From positions 1 through 19,475 of the forward strand of contig CAKUKT010000012.1 of the NCBI GenBank assembly GCA_934663655.1: a DNA stretch of 19,475 nucleotides. The letters are read 5' to 3'. Made by a program: the position numbers and the translations under genes. The notes under the pieces are model-generated. The model had not been told where the DNA came from. It was given only the letters and a program-made list of their open reading frames with translations, and searched no databases. Each line of letters starts with the position of its first letter. Within the stretch, counting starts at the first letter, position 1. This stretch comes from an uncultured Victivallaceae bacterium. Lineage in GTDB: Bacteria; Verrucomicrobiota; Lentisphaeria; Victivallales; Victivallaceae. This document shows, in pieces, positions 7,997-15,891 of this stretch.

Positions 7997-8500
7997 ATGG
8001 TGGTGCTCGGTCTCGACCCCGCGATCCGCACGACCGGCTACGGAGTGATCCGCTGGCTCCCGGAGCGTGGCATGGAGGTGCTCGACTGTGGGATAATCGC
8101 CAATTCGCCGAAGTTGCCCCATTCCGAATGTGTACGCCGGCTCTACCACGGTATAAGCGAACTGGTGGCGGCATTCACTCCGGATGCGGCGGCGCTGGAG
8201 GAGCCGTTCTGCGGGCGCAATGCCTCGACCGCGATCATTCTCGGGATGGCGCGCGGGGCGATTCTGGCGGCGCTGGCGGTTCACGGCGTGGCGGCATACA
8301 GTTACACTCCAAGTGTCGCCAAGCGGGCCGCGGCGGGCCGCGGCAGCGCCACCAAGGAACAGGTGGCGGTGATGATCGCCGCCGAACTCAACATCGAGAT
8401 CGAACGCATTCCTCTGGACAGCAGCGATGCGCTGGCGCTGGCGATCTGCCATGCCCAGCGGGCGCTCCGGCCGGAAATCGGCGATGGCCGGGCGCTTTAG
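7997..8500 (+). CDS. ruvC: Holliday junction resolvase RuvC
   Basis: The 167-residue endonuclease resolves Holliday junctions during recombination, working with the RuvAB motor. Its acidic residues are all in place: Asp7 (VLGLDPA), Glu68 (ALEEPF), Asp141 and Asp144 (LDSSDALALAICH). Other family marks are TTGYGVI, GRNASTAIILGMARGAIL and SVAKRAAAGRGSATKEQV. The usual DPG is DPA here. The ATG at 7997 was chosen over a longer frame from 7799 that would overlap gatA by nearly 200 bp; the chosen start leaves four bases after the gatA stop and has GAGG nine bases upstream. ruvA and ruvB are not in the window. The stop codon lies in the loop of the operon terminator. Confidence 0.95.
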   Translation: MVVLGLDPAIRTTGYGVIRWLPERGMEVLDCGIIANSPKLPHSECVRRLYHGISELVAAFTPDAAALEEPFCGRNASTAIILGMARGAILAALAVHGVAAYSYTPSVAKRAAAGRGSATKEQVAVMIAAELNIEIERIPLDSSDALALAICHAQRALRPEIGDGRAL

Positions 8501-8514
8501 CAGCGCCCGGTTTT
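8488..8514 (+). terminator. Intrinsic terminator after ruvC, possibly bidirectional
   Basis: A perfect 8-bp stem CCGGGCGC/GCGCCCGG (8488-8495 with 8503-8510) with a 7-nt loop is followed by TTTT. The ruvC TAG (8498-8500) is inside the loop. The convergent pseudopilin gene ends 11 nt away on the other side, so the hairpin may serve both, though a T tract exists only in the plus direction. Confidence 0.8.
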
Positions 8515-8521
8515 CCCGCGG

Positions 8522-9358
8522 TCAGAGCGCGTAGCTGTAGAGGTTGTACATTCCGGCTCCGGGTGAGTAATAGAATGAAATGTTGGTGTAAACCGGCGCC
8601 ACATCCGGGTTGCCGCGCAATTTTCCCGCAATCTCTCCGCCTGAGAACAACCCCGCGGAACCGTCGAAGAAAGAGGTCGCGATCCGGTCCGAGTGACGGG
8701 AAATTCCCAGCACGTTGGCGCTGCGGCACTTGTTCACCTGGTAGGTCTGGACCAGTCCGGTGGAGATTCCGGTGAGCCGGAAATTGTCGATGGTACAGAT
8801 AATTCCGGAAGCCCGGCGCATATAATTGGTTTTCACATATTTGTTGATGGAGGCGTCATCCGCGGTGGCCAGGGCGATCTGCTGGATGGTGAAGATGGAG
8901 TCGGTGTTGCTGCGCGTTCCGGATTCAAAAACCGCGTACATCCCGTAGCTGTAACAGTAGTCGCCGCGACTGGCTTCGGTACCTTTCAGCACCGACGGGC
9001 AGCCGAAGAGTTTCGCGTTGTCCGGCAGATATTTGAGTGCGGCCAGTACACTTCCGAAAGCGTAGCGGTTCATCCCGTCGCCGTAATTGCGGGCGTTGCG
9101 GATAACCGCGTACTCCTTGTTGTCACCGCTGTAGAGCTGCTGTCCGGTGGTCATCTGCTTCTGCCTGCTGACGCAGTCGCTGGCTTTGGCGGCTTCGCGT
9201 GCCTTGGAGAGCGCGGGCATCAGCATCGCGGCGAGAATTGCGATGATCGCGATCACGACGAGAAGTTCGATCAGGGTGAACCCCTCGTGGGTGCGGCGGC
9301 AGAAAAGATGGTTCATTGAACCATACGGACGGGAAAAGGTGTCAAGTGCTGATTTCAT
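8522..9358 (-). CDS. PulG-type pseudopilin with H-X9-DG motif
   Basis: The 278-residue product carries a type IV prepilin/pseudopilin signal: a basic 26-residue leader ending in Gly26, then [18 protein letters not shown] with Glu31 at position +5, so it should be cut and N-methylated by a PilD-type peptidase. The globular part has paired Cys (62, 120, 135) and ends with [12 protein letters not shown] (222-233), the H-X9-DG pattern that marks the DUF1559-like pseudopilins common in Planctomycetes and Lentisphaerota. The start at ATG 9358-9356 is set by AGGAGG six bases upstream; a frame from 9406 is longer but unsupported. It lies 61 bp behind the secreted hydrolase gene with no obvious promoter between, so the two are probably cotranscribed. 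Its role in secretion or surface display is inferred. Confidence 0.92.
   Translation of the reverse strand: MKSALDTFSRPYGSMNHLFCRRTHEGFTLIELLVVIAIIAILAAMLMPALSKAREAAKASDCVSRQKQMTTGQQLYSGDNKEYAVIRNARNYGDGMNRYAFGSVLAALKYLPDNAKLFGCPSVLKGTEASRGDYCYSYGMYAVFESGTRSNTDSIFTIQQIALATADDASINKYVKTNYMRRASGIICTIDNFRLTGISTGLVQTYQVNKCRSANVLGISRHSDRIATSFFDGSAGLFSGGEIAGKLRGNPDVAPVYTNISFYYSPGAGMYNLYSYAL
9308..9324. repeat. Perfect 17-bp palindrome in the pseudopilin leader
   Basis: ATGGTTCA-T-TGAACCAT is an 8-bp perfect inverted repeat around one base. It falls in the codons just before the prepilin cleavage site, about 35 nt into the gene, and includes an internal ATG. It could form an mRNA hairpin or bind a dimeric regulator, or be chance. 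Confidence 0.4.
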
Positions 9359-9419
9359 GATTTTCCTCCTGAGTTGAATTAGTTCGCAGGCAGCTAAGAC
9401 TGCCAAAGTTCTATGGTGA

Positions 9420-12167
9420 TCAGGGCTGGGGAATCACACCGGCTTTGATTGATTTGAGAATCGCCCTGCCGTTTATCTTGTTGGAGCCGTCGCCGAAGAA
9501 CAGGCGCGGAACGCCTTTGTTCCTGAGCAGGGTTCCGGCGGCGGCCTCGCGACCGTTGATGAATAGAACTGCATTGCCGTTCTGCTTGTCGATCAGCACC
9601 CGGAAAACGAGAGTACCCGAATCGGGAATTTCGCAGATCCCCAGCGGGCTCTCCAGGCTGCGGAAGGAATATTTGAAGCTCCCGTCGTAAACCATTCCCT
9701 CTCCGGCCTCCGGCTGGACAACCAGCTGGAAGTATTGATCGGTGTGGGATTGGGGGGCTCCCGGTTCCATGACCCACTCGACGGAGAGAATGCCCGGTTC
9801 ATTTGCGGTGAACAGCGGAGATTCGATATTGAAATTGGCAAAGGGATGCCTGGGGTCGTTGTTATCCATTTTCAGCGTCCCGTCCGAGAAGTCCAGAAAT
9901 TTTTTGTCGTAGGTGCAATTGAAAATTTCGAATGATTCATGACCGCCGGAGGCGTCGGCGCAGATGGTTTCCGGTTGGGGGAGCCGGGCGGCGGCGGCGA
10001 GTTCAGCGCTGACCGGATGAGCGTAGTTGACATTGAGCACCGCGTCTTCGATGAGGATACCGGGATAGGTGAGAGTGAGGTCCCGCCATGAACTTGCGCC
10101 ATTGCCGGCGCCGGAGAGGGAACCGATCAGCAGCGAGCGGTCGCTCATGAAAGGGATCGATTTGCAGTTGCCGGTCAGTGCGCCCCGGGGATCGAAGGTC
10201 TTCATCGTCATGGTTTCCGAAAAAATCTCCCTGCCGTCGGCGCTGAGTTTGAGCTGATCCCCGGAGGTTTCCACCTCGTAATGGTGGAAGCCGGGCGTGA
10301 GGGCGACCGGGAAGGTTTTGCCGATGAATTTAAGCGTGAACTTATCGGGCTGGAAGCCGATTTGTTCGACGAAGTCACCGACCGCGAGCCGCAGTACCAC
10401 CGAATCGGGATCGGGTGCCTCCTCCACCCGGAGGTCGAATTGGACTTTCAATTCACCGTTGCGCAGATTGGGTAGCGCGTAGAGCAGATTAACACATCCC
10501 GCCGCCGGATCGGGGCTGCCGAGGCGGAGCGCATGATCGACGATCGCCTCGTTCTGCTTCCGGAAATTGCCGGGGTAGAGCCGGTGCCAGCCAGCTCCGG
10601 GGGATTGTTCTTTATCGAGGATCAGCAACGGTCGGATCTTCGCAGCGTCTTCCGAGGAGATCGAGAACTCAAAAATATTATCACCCTTTTTCAACAGCTG
10701 CGGCGCAATCCGGAAGGAGAAATCATCTCCGGAGGCGACGGGAGGCGGAAGTTGTTCTCCGTTCAGTACGGCCCGGGGCAGGACTCCGGCGGGAGTATTG
10801 ACGGTGTGGATGAGAAGTTCGATTTCGGGCGCTCCGGAAGGGGAGTTTTTTCCGGATTCATCGGCGGTCTCGATCAGCATTGTCGCCGGTTCGCCCGTCG
10901 CGGCGGCGACCATGCCGATGCCCCGGCAATCGCGCAACCGATCAAATTCGTACATCCGCCGCGAAAAAGGATAGAGGTTGTGATAGTTGGCAAAATAACG
11001 CCGGGAAATTCCCGCGAGCGCCTTTTCGTCGCGGCGGATCTGGCGCAGATAGGTCGGTACATAGAACATATTGAAGTAATACACCCCATCTGAACCACCG
11101 GACAACGCCGCCGCCGACTGGGCGTGCAGTGACTTCACATCGTTGCGGCTGAAGGCGCCTTTTGCGCGCAGCCAGCTGGTATCGACCGAAGGATAGGATT
11201 TGAGTCCGTAACGATGGGCCAGTGCGGCCGACTCCGAGTAACGGGAGAAACGACCCATATCGCCGCCGGGAATGTAGATGTCAAAGAGACGTTCTTTCAT
11301 CCAGGTTTCGATATCAAGTCCGAGGTCTCTGCCGAGTTCCAGTGAATCCGGCAGGCGGGCGGCGATCAGGATATATTTGTTGCGTTTCCGGCTGACCTCA
11401 TCGGCGTCCGCGCGGATGCCGCGCATCATTTCGGTGAACATCTCCATTTCTTCGGGAGCGGCGCTGCCGCCGTCGGCAACGCTTTTGAACCAGATCGGAT
11501 GGCGATGAAAATCGAGCTCCACGCCATCGACGTCGTAGTTGTTGATCAGTTCCGCAATGATCGCGCGGAACCGTTGGCGAACCACCGGCAATGCGAAGTC
11601 AAAAGCGGTCCAGGCTCCGTAAAGCGGGCGGTTTGCCGATGTGCCGAAGAGTTCCTCGGGGTGGGATTTCTTGTATTCGGAGATCCAGGGGTGCCATTGG
11701 TCATGGGTGTCGTTGACGCGCATGTTGACGAAGACTTCCAGGTCGTTGGCGCGGCAGAAGGCAATGGCGACTTCGAGGGGATCGGTCCCGAGTGAGAAGA
11801 GTTCCAGCGTCAGGTTGCGCGAAGTTTTGAGCGTGCTCGGTTTGGTATGGATCGCCGTCACCATCGAACGGGTCGCGAGCACGTGGCCGACGCCGAAGGG
11901 GCAGAAACTCACTGTATCCACTTCGGTTTCCTTGAGTTTATCGAGCATCTGATGGTAGATGTTTTCCATTGTCAACGGCAGATCGCGCGGAAATTCCGTC
12001 ATGTCGCAGCCGTCATCGTTGATGATGATCCGGCGCGGTCGGTTCAGAGCGGCTTCGCGCATGGCGTCCAGTTCTCCGGCGGCGGCCTGAACCGGGGCGG
12101 CAAGCAGGGCGGCCAGAACGGTGATCCGGCGCAGTGTCGCGGTAAAATGACGCAAACTCTTTTTCAT
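9420..12167 (-). CDS. Secreted TIM-barrel hydrolase-like protein (GHL10-like) with C-terminal jelly-roll domains
   Basis: The 915-residue product starts with a Sec signal peptide ([20 protein letters not shown], probable cut after PVQA). Residues about 45-400 look like a glycosidase-type TIM barrel: [32 protein letters not shown] (211-224; Glu217 and Asp219 are candidate catalytic acids) and [10 protein letters not shown]. This is the pattern of GHL10/DUF187-like proteins. The remaining half is beta-rich, with two LamG/concanavalin-like stretches (about 540-690 and 745-915; for example [17 protein letters not shown]), probably carbohydrate-binding. The ATG at 12167 has AGGAG seven bases upstream, so the six extra residues of the longer frame are excluded. 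It is the first gene after a strong promoter, is followed by the pseudopilin, and is divergent from an AraC regulator. The substrate is unknown; polysaccharide is inferred. Confidence 0.82.
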   Translation of the reverse strand: MKKSLRHFTATLRRITVLAALLAAPVQAAAGELDAMREAALNRPRRIIINDDGCDMTEFPRDLPLTMENIYHQMLDKLKETEVDTVSFCPFGVGHVLATRSMVTAIHTKPSTLKTSRNLTLELFSLGTDPLEVAIAFCRANDLEVFVNMRVNDTHDQWHPWISEYKKSHPEELFGTSANRPLYGAWTAFDFALPVVRQRFRAIIAELINNYDVDGVELDFHRHPIWFKSVADGGSAAPEEMEMFTEMMRGIRADADEVSRKRNKYILIAARLPDSLELGRDLGLDIETWMKERLFDIYIPGGDMGRFSRYSESAALAHRYGLKSYPSVDTSWLRAKGAFSRNDVKSLHAQSAAALSGGSDGVYYFNMFYVPTYLRQIRRDEKALAGISRRYFANYHNLYPFSRRMYEFDRLRDCRGIGMVAAATGEPATMLIETADESGKNSPSGAPEIELLIHTVNTPAGVLPRAVLNGEQLPPPVASGDDFSFRIAPQLLKKGDNIFEFSISSEDAAKIRPLLILDKEQSPGAGWHRLYPGNFRKQNEAIVDHALRLGSPDPAAGCVNLLYALPNLRNGELKVQFDLRVEEAPDPDSVVLRLAVGDFVEQIGFQPDKFTLKFIGKTFPVALTPGFHHYEVETSGDQLKLSADGREIFSETMTMKTFDPRGALTGNCKSIPFMSDRSLLIGSLSGAGNGASSWRDLTLTYPGILIEDAVLNVNYAHPVSAELAAAARLPQPETICADASGGHESFEIFNCTYDKKFLDFSDGTLKMDNNDPRHPFANFNIESPLFTANEPGILSVEWVMEPGAPQSHTDQYFQLVVQPEAGEGMVYDGSFKYSFRSLESPLGICEIPDSGTLVFRVLIDKQNGNAVLFINGREAAAGTLLRNKGVPRLFFGDGSNKINGRAILKSIKAGVIPQP

Positions 12168-12235
12168 AATTAATCTCCTGATCATGTTGATCCGGCGGTC
12201 GATTCCCGATCCGGTCGGTGTTTTGTCAGTTCGCC

Positions 12236-12284
12236 ACCGGGTAAATTCCCTCTTCCGGCGGAAGGAGAGAAAACGTCGCCCGGT
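12236..12284 (-). promoter_or_regulatory. Structured segment of the hydrolase 5' leader
   Basis: Within the roughly 186-nt leader, a 6-bp outer stem (12279-12284 with 12236-12241, ACCGGG/CCCGGT) encloses a hairpin CTTCC-GCC-GGAAG (12252-12264). No known riboswitch class is recognised, and no T tract follows. It could affect mRNA stability or translation. Confidence 0.3.
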
Positions 12285-12325
12285 TGTGCAGATCGATTTT
12301 GTAATCTCCGGTCAGAGGTGATATA

Positions 12326-12370
12326 TTAGTTACCGCTGCCAGATTCGCTGCTTATATATATTATAACTAA
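12326..12370. promoter_or_regulatory. AT-rich divergent regulatory region with repeats
   Basis: Between the hydrolase and AraC genes, CGCTGC occurs twice as a direct repeat 12 bp apart (12334-12339 and 12346-12351). An inverted repeat TTAGTTA/TAACTAA (12326-12332, 12364-12370) flanks them. AraC-family proteins commonly bind directly repeated half-sites near the divergent promoter, so these are operator candidates. The araC promoter on the plus strand is not clear; TATATA/TATATT boxes exist (12353-12362) but lack a good -35. Confidence 0.35.
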
Positions 12371-12388
12371 ATTCGGAGGGAATGACAA
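12360..12388 (-). promoter_or_regulatory. Near-consensus sigma-70 promoter of the hydrolase-pseudopilin unit
   Basis: The minus strand has TTGTCA (12388-12383), exactly 17 bp, then TATAAT (12365-12360): 5 of 6 and 6 of 6 matches. The predicted start near 12353 leaves a leader of about 186 nt before the hydrolase ATG. The -35 lies over the start of a 10-codon frame ahead of araC, so the two directions share bases. Confidence 0.75.
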
Positions 12389-12423
12389 TCCGGAAAATTT
12401 TTATTTTGTGGTAAATTTGTTGG

Positions 12424-13377
12424 GTGGCTATGCGGGTACAACAGAGGGAAAACTGGCCGGGCAAACCCGGGGATTACGATTTTTTTGTGGATACGCTCAA
12501 AGCGTTGGCCGGTAATTTCCGATGGCACAAAATCCATTATATTCTGGCGGATCGCGAACAGTCCCATACCCTCAATCACTGCTTCATGCGTTTCGTCTGG
12601 GTATTGAGCGGTTCGCTCCGGACCACGGCGGTGTTCGACGGCGCCGATGAGGAGCGGACACTCCAGGCCGGGGATTGCATGGTGTGCGGCTGTGACGGCT
12701 GGAGCGGCTATCAGTATCGGAACTATCCGGAAAACAATTTCACTGCGCTGTCAGTCGTTTTTCCTCCGTGGTTCATCCGCATCGTCTACAACGAATATCG
12801 TCAGGGGGAACCGGTGCAGACGCTCTACTACCATACCGAGCGTCCGGTTTCCGGTATCGGGGCGGCGCTCCTCGAGGTGCTGAATCTGCAGATGCGGGAA
12901 ATCAGTGAGGTCCGTGACGGGAGGATTGTGGCGCTGCTCCGGATGCTGATCGAGCAGTTGACTGCCGACATGGCCGGTGAACTCGCCGGTGCCGGTGAAG
13001 TGGAAAGTACCACGGTCAATCGGATCAGACATTACATCGACAACAATTTTCACCTGCCGATCAACTGTTCGTCGATCTGCGATGCGCTGGGGATCAACCG
13101 CAGTTACGGTTCGCAGCTGTTTCACGCCGCGACCGGGATGGAGATGAAGCGCTACCTGCTCGAACAGCGGATGCGGGAGGCGGCGGATTTTCTTCGTTAC
13201 TCCACGCTGAACCTCGAACAGATCGCGTTTCAGTGTTCCTACCGGGATGTCAGCAATTTCATCAAGGTATTCAGGAGGTTTTACGGCAAAACTCCCGGGG
13301 AGTATCGCCGTAACCTCGAACTGCCGCCTTCGGCGTCGGCGGAGAGTTATTCCCCGAAGGGAATAAAACAGATGTAG
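12424..13377 (+). CDS. AraC-family transcriptional regulator
   Basis: The 317-residue protein has an N-terminal cupin-like sensor region (about 45-130: FVWVLSGSLRTT, LQAGDCMV, ALSVVFPPWF) and a C-terminal AraC/XylS double helix-turn-helix (about 198-298). The first helix-turn-helix is near LPINCSSICDALGINRSY; the second, IAFQCSYRDVSNFIKVFRRF then YGKTPGEYRR, is textbook for the family. Such sensors usually bind a sugar and turn on divergent catabolic genes. The start is either GTG 12424 or ATG 12430, two codons later; neither has a clear ribosome site, and an in-frame TAA at 12412 excludes longer starts. It is divergent from the hydrolase operon, its probable target. Tandem AGG codons (13272-13277) occur in the second helix-turn-helix. 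Its 3' end overlaps the convergent lipoprotein gene by 31 bp. Confidence 0.92.
   Translation: MAMRVQQRENWPGKPGDYDFFVDTLKALAGNFRWHKIHYILADREQSHTLNHCFMRFVWVLSGSLRTTAVFDGADEERTLQAGDCMVCGCDGWSGYQYRNYPENNFTALSVVFPPWFIRIVYNEYRQGEPVQTLYYHTERPVSGIGAALLEVLNLQMREISEVRDGRIVALLRMLIEQLTADMAGELAGAGEVESTTVNRIRHYIDNNFHLPINCSSICDALGINRSYGSQLFHAATGMEMKRYLLEQRMREAADFLRYSTLNLEQIAFQCSYRDVSNFIKVFRRFYGKTPGEYRRNLELPPSASAESYSPKGIKQM
13347..13366. other. Hairpin in the araC/lipoprotein tail overlap
   Basis: TTATTCCC-CGAA-GGGAATAA is a perfect 8-bp stem with a tetraloop, wholly inside both convergent coding ends and including the lipoprotein TAA. There is no T tract after it in either direction, so termination through it would be atypical; it could protect 3' ends. 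Confidence 0.4.
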
Positions 13378-15875
13378 CCGCTGGTCTTTCCCCCCTGATT
13401 GCGGATTTCCAGCATCCGGTAGAGAAACGACCAGCTGCTGTCATCGCCGTCGCGACGGATCGAAATGAAGGGGAAACACAACGTATTGGAGCGATCTTCT
13501 TCCCGGTTGTAGCGGTAGAAATATCCGAGCACCTGGGCACGTTCGCGTTCCGGAGTTGTCTCGCCGTCCGCAAGGATCCACAGGAACGACCACTTCGACC
13601 ATTCGTCCGTGAGTATTCTCCGGAATCCGAGCGTTTTAAAGTCATTTCGCCGGACCGGCCGGGTATATTCGTTGAGCAGTCGCTGCCGCGCGGACTTGAT
13701 CTCCGCCGGCGTCTCGAACCGCTCGCCGGAGAGTTCCGGCAAACCGGCGAGCAGCTCCTCTTTCTCGTTGATCGTCGCGGCGGTTTCATGCATGGTTCTC
13801 CGGCAGAAATAATAGTTGGTCAGCAGGCCCCGAAGTTCCGGCTCATGATTGGAAACTTTGTTGTTCCACTCTTTAAAGTTCTCGCCCGGAACATATTCCG
13901 GCAGCTTTTCATTTGCTGGCAGCAGGGTTGAGAGGAGCGCTTCGAGAATGGCTGCCTCACGAACATTTTTCTCCTGCCGGATACGTTCAGTTTTGAGCAG
14001 GTCGAGCGCCGCCGCGGCCTGATTGATCGCCTGGGCCCGCCCGGGAACCGTCGGTACCCGCAGTGTCGCATTTTCCTCCTCCGCCAGCCACAGCAGCAAC
14101 CGGTAGGATTCGCTGGTTTCAACCGCCGAGTTACCGGCAGCCAGCACTTCATCCATCTCAACTATATTCGGGAAACGGCTGGCCGCGACCCGCTTTTCAT
14201 TGCTCCACAGCAGCGGCCAGAGCAGGTCGAGTCGGGTCACCTCAGTGGAGGTGGAGTAGTGGCTTAAAAGCAGCGGCAAAGTCAGCGACCGGCTCTGCGC
14301 CTGGTGCCGATAGATGAAAAACGGCAGCGTCATCCGGAATTTTTCTTCAACCTCCGGCAGGTCGCGGCGGTCGAACTGTTCACTGAGTTTCCGGATGTAG
14401 CTGTCGGCGCTTTCCCCAACCTCGGTTGGCGGTGCATTCAGACCCGATGCGGCGGCCGCCGCGATCCCCGCATTCAGCACTTTGGGGTCAAAATTGTCGG
14501 CTGTCATGCAGTATTTACCGAGTGTGTCGGCCAGGATCTGCTCTTCCTGCACCGCGGCCGCATCTTTGTCCAGCCGGAAGGAGTGGTTGTAAATGGAAAG
14601 CAGCGGAAGGGAGGCGCACTGAAAGTCGTTTCGCGGCACTGAATTGTAGTAGAATTTTTCCCAGCGATTCAGCGCGTCGCTCGAGAAGTTCTCCTCCTGC
14701 ATCCACAGCAGCCAGCCGAGGCTCAGCAGGGTGAAGGTGCGGGATGCCGGAGTTGATTTGGAGAGGAAGAGCGGCGTCCACAGAAAACGGGAGTTCGTTT
14801 TGGTTGTGCTGACAAACAGCGGCATGACGCCGAACGTACGGGAGTGACTGTCGAAGTCCCAGAAAACCGGCCCCGCGAATCCGAAATTACCCCAGTTGCC
14901 GGCAAGCGGAAAGGCGTAGAAGTGGTTTCCATCCCGCCAGCGGAACACCGGGAAAAGGCCGAACTCCCGGTCATCCCGCCACAGCGGCAGCAGCACATAC
15001 ATATCCCGGAAGCGCCAGAAAAGCGGAAATACTCCCCAGTTCTGCCAATCATCGCGGCAGCTCCAGAAGTTCAGTACCGTCAGGAAATCCGGGGTGTACA
15101 TGAACAGCGGCAACAGCCAGCCCGAAGCTCCTTTCCCGGAACCCCGGAACCACCCGCCCAGCGGATAGACGCCGGCGCTGCCGAGTTCGCCGTTGTTTCT
15201 GCGGTACCACCACGCCGTGGTGACGTAGCTCAACCCGCCGCCGAACCGGGCGACGGGAAAGAGTCCGCCGGACACCGTCTCCCCATTCCGGCGGTACCAC
15301 CACGCCGGGACGACGTAGTTCATGCCGTCGCCGAACCGGGCGACGGGGAAGATTCCTCCGGATGTGGTCTCTCTATTTCGTTTCCGCCACCAGACGGGAA
15401 GCAGGTAGTTCAGGCGATTGCCCAGATTGAACAGCGGAAAAAATCCGGTATTGTTCTGGTTCCAGTAGCCGCTGAGGACCCAGCCGTCGCCGTTCACCGG
15501 ATTCCACGCCGAGAGCGGAAATAAAATCGAGTATTCGTTGCCCTCCTGGTTGTAGAAGGGGCGTACCGCCATTCCGTAGGGGTCGACGTCGATTATCGGC
15601 CACAGCACCGAATAATACTGGTCGTTGCGGAAAAAGAAGGGCCAGATATTGATCAATCGATCATCGATGATTCCAGCGATCAATCCCGGCCGGGTGCCGC
15701 CGGCCGCCCGGTAACTCAAGGATTGGTCGGTTTGGAATCCGGCGATCCGGGAGGATTCCGGGGGAGCGTAACTGGCGAGCGGACCGGACATCCGCATCAT
15801 GCGCTCGCTGGACGCACAGGAGGCGGCGCAGAGAGCGATCACGGCGGCGGAAGCGACGATCAGGAATTTTTTCAT
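13347..15875 (-). CDS. Large lipoprotein with Trp/Phe-rich repeats, unknown function
   Basis: The 842-residue product starts with a lipoprotein signal (MKKFLIVASAAVIALCAASC, lipid Cys20). Residues about 75-395 are strikingly aromatic, with many short beta-type units ending in FPLF, LLPLW, FPVF or similar. Three near-identical 30-residue units occupy 157-243 (core: AWWYRRN followed by GG.FPVARFG.G). The C-terminal half (about 395-842) is more helical and charged but returns to FPF/LPLL motifs, as in LPLLLSHY and NTLCFPFISI. The beta-repeat part could form a solenoid, propeller or barrel at the cell surface. I do not recognise a family. The ATG at 15875 was chosen because the signal peptide begins there; GAGG is 11 bases upstream. 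The frame from 15962 would overlap the gene before it. It starts 16 bp after the WbsX-like stop, so they form an operon. Confidence 0.85.
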   Translation of the reverse strand: MKKFLIVASAAVIALCAASCASSERMMRMSGPLASYAPPESSRIAGFQTDQSLSYRAAGGTRPGLIAGIIDDRLINIWPFFFRNDQYYSVLWPIIDVDPYGMAVRPFYNQEGNEYSILFPLSAWNPVNGDGWVLSGYWNQNNTGFFPLFNLGNRLNYLLPVWWRKRNRETTSGGIFPVARFGDGMNYVVPAWWYRRNGETVSGGLFPVARFGGGLSYVTTAWWYRRNNGELGSAGVYPLGGWFRGSGKGASGWLLPLFMYTPDFLTVLNFWSCRDDWQNWGVFPLFWRFRDMYVLLPLWRDDREFGLFPVFRWRDGNHFYAFPLAGNWGNFGFAGPVFWDFDSHSRTFGVMPLFVSTTKTNSRFLWTPLFLSKSTPASRTFTLLSLGWLLWMQEENFSSDALNRWEKFYYNSVPRNDFQCASLPLLSIYNHSFRLDKDAAAVQEEQILADTLGKYCMTADNFDPKVLNAGIAAAAASGLNAPPTEVGESADSYIRKLSEQFDRRDLPEVEEKFRMTLPFFIYRHQAQSRSLTLPLLLSHYSTSTEVTRLDLLWPLLWSNEKRVAASRFPNIVEMDEVLAAGNSAVETSESYRLLLWLAEEENATLRVPTVPGRAQAINQAAAALDLLKTERIRQEKNVREAAILEALLSTLLPANEKLPEYVPGENFKEWNNKVSNHEPELRGLLTNYYFCRRTMHETAATINEKEELLAGLPELSGERFETPAEIKSARQRLLNEYTRPVRRNDFKTLGFRRILTDEWSKWSFLWILADGETTPERERAQVLGYFYRYNREEDRSNTLCFPFISIRRDGDDSSWSFLYRMLEIRNQGGKTSGYICFIPFGE
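15147..15407 (-). repeat. Three tandem ~90-bp coding repeats in the lipoprotein
   Basis: Codons 157-186, 187-216 and 217-243 are tandem copies, the third shorter and diverged. On the plus strand CCGAACCGGGCGACGGG and GCGGTACCACCACGCCG each occur twice exactly, about 90 bp apart, pointing to recent duplication within the gene. Confidence 0.85.
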
Positions 15876-15891
15876 GGAGTACCGAACCTCA

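Noticed and set aside
8693..9319. 208-codon plus-strand frame across the pseudopilin gene
   Set aside because: The minus strand carries a prepilin signal, an H-X9-DG motif and a good ribosome site; this frame has none.
15147..15407. Direct repeats that might suggest a CRISPR array
   Set aside because: The units are about 90 bp, in frame, not separated by unique spacers, and encode repeating protein segments.
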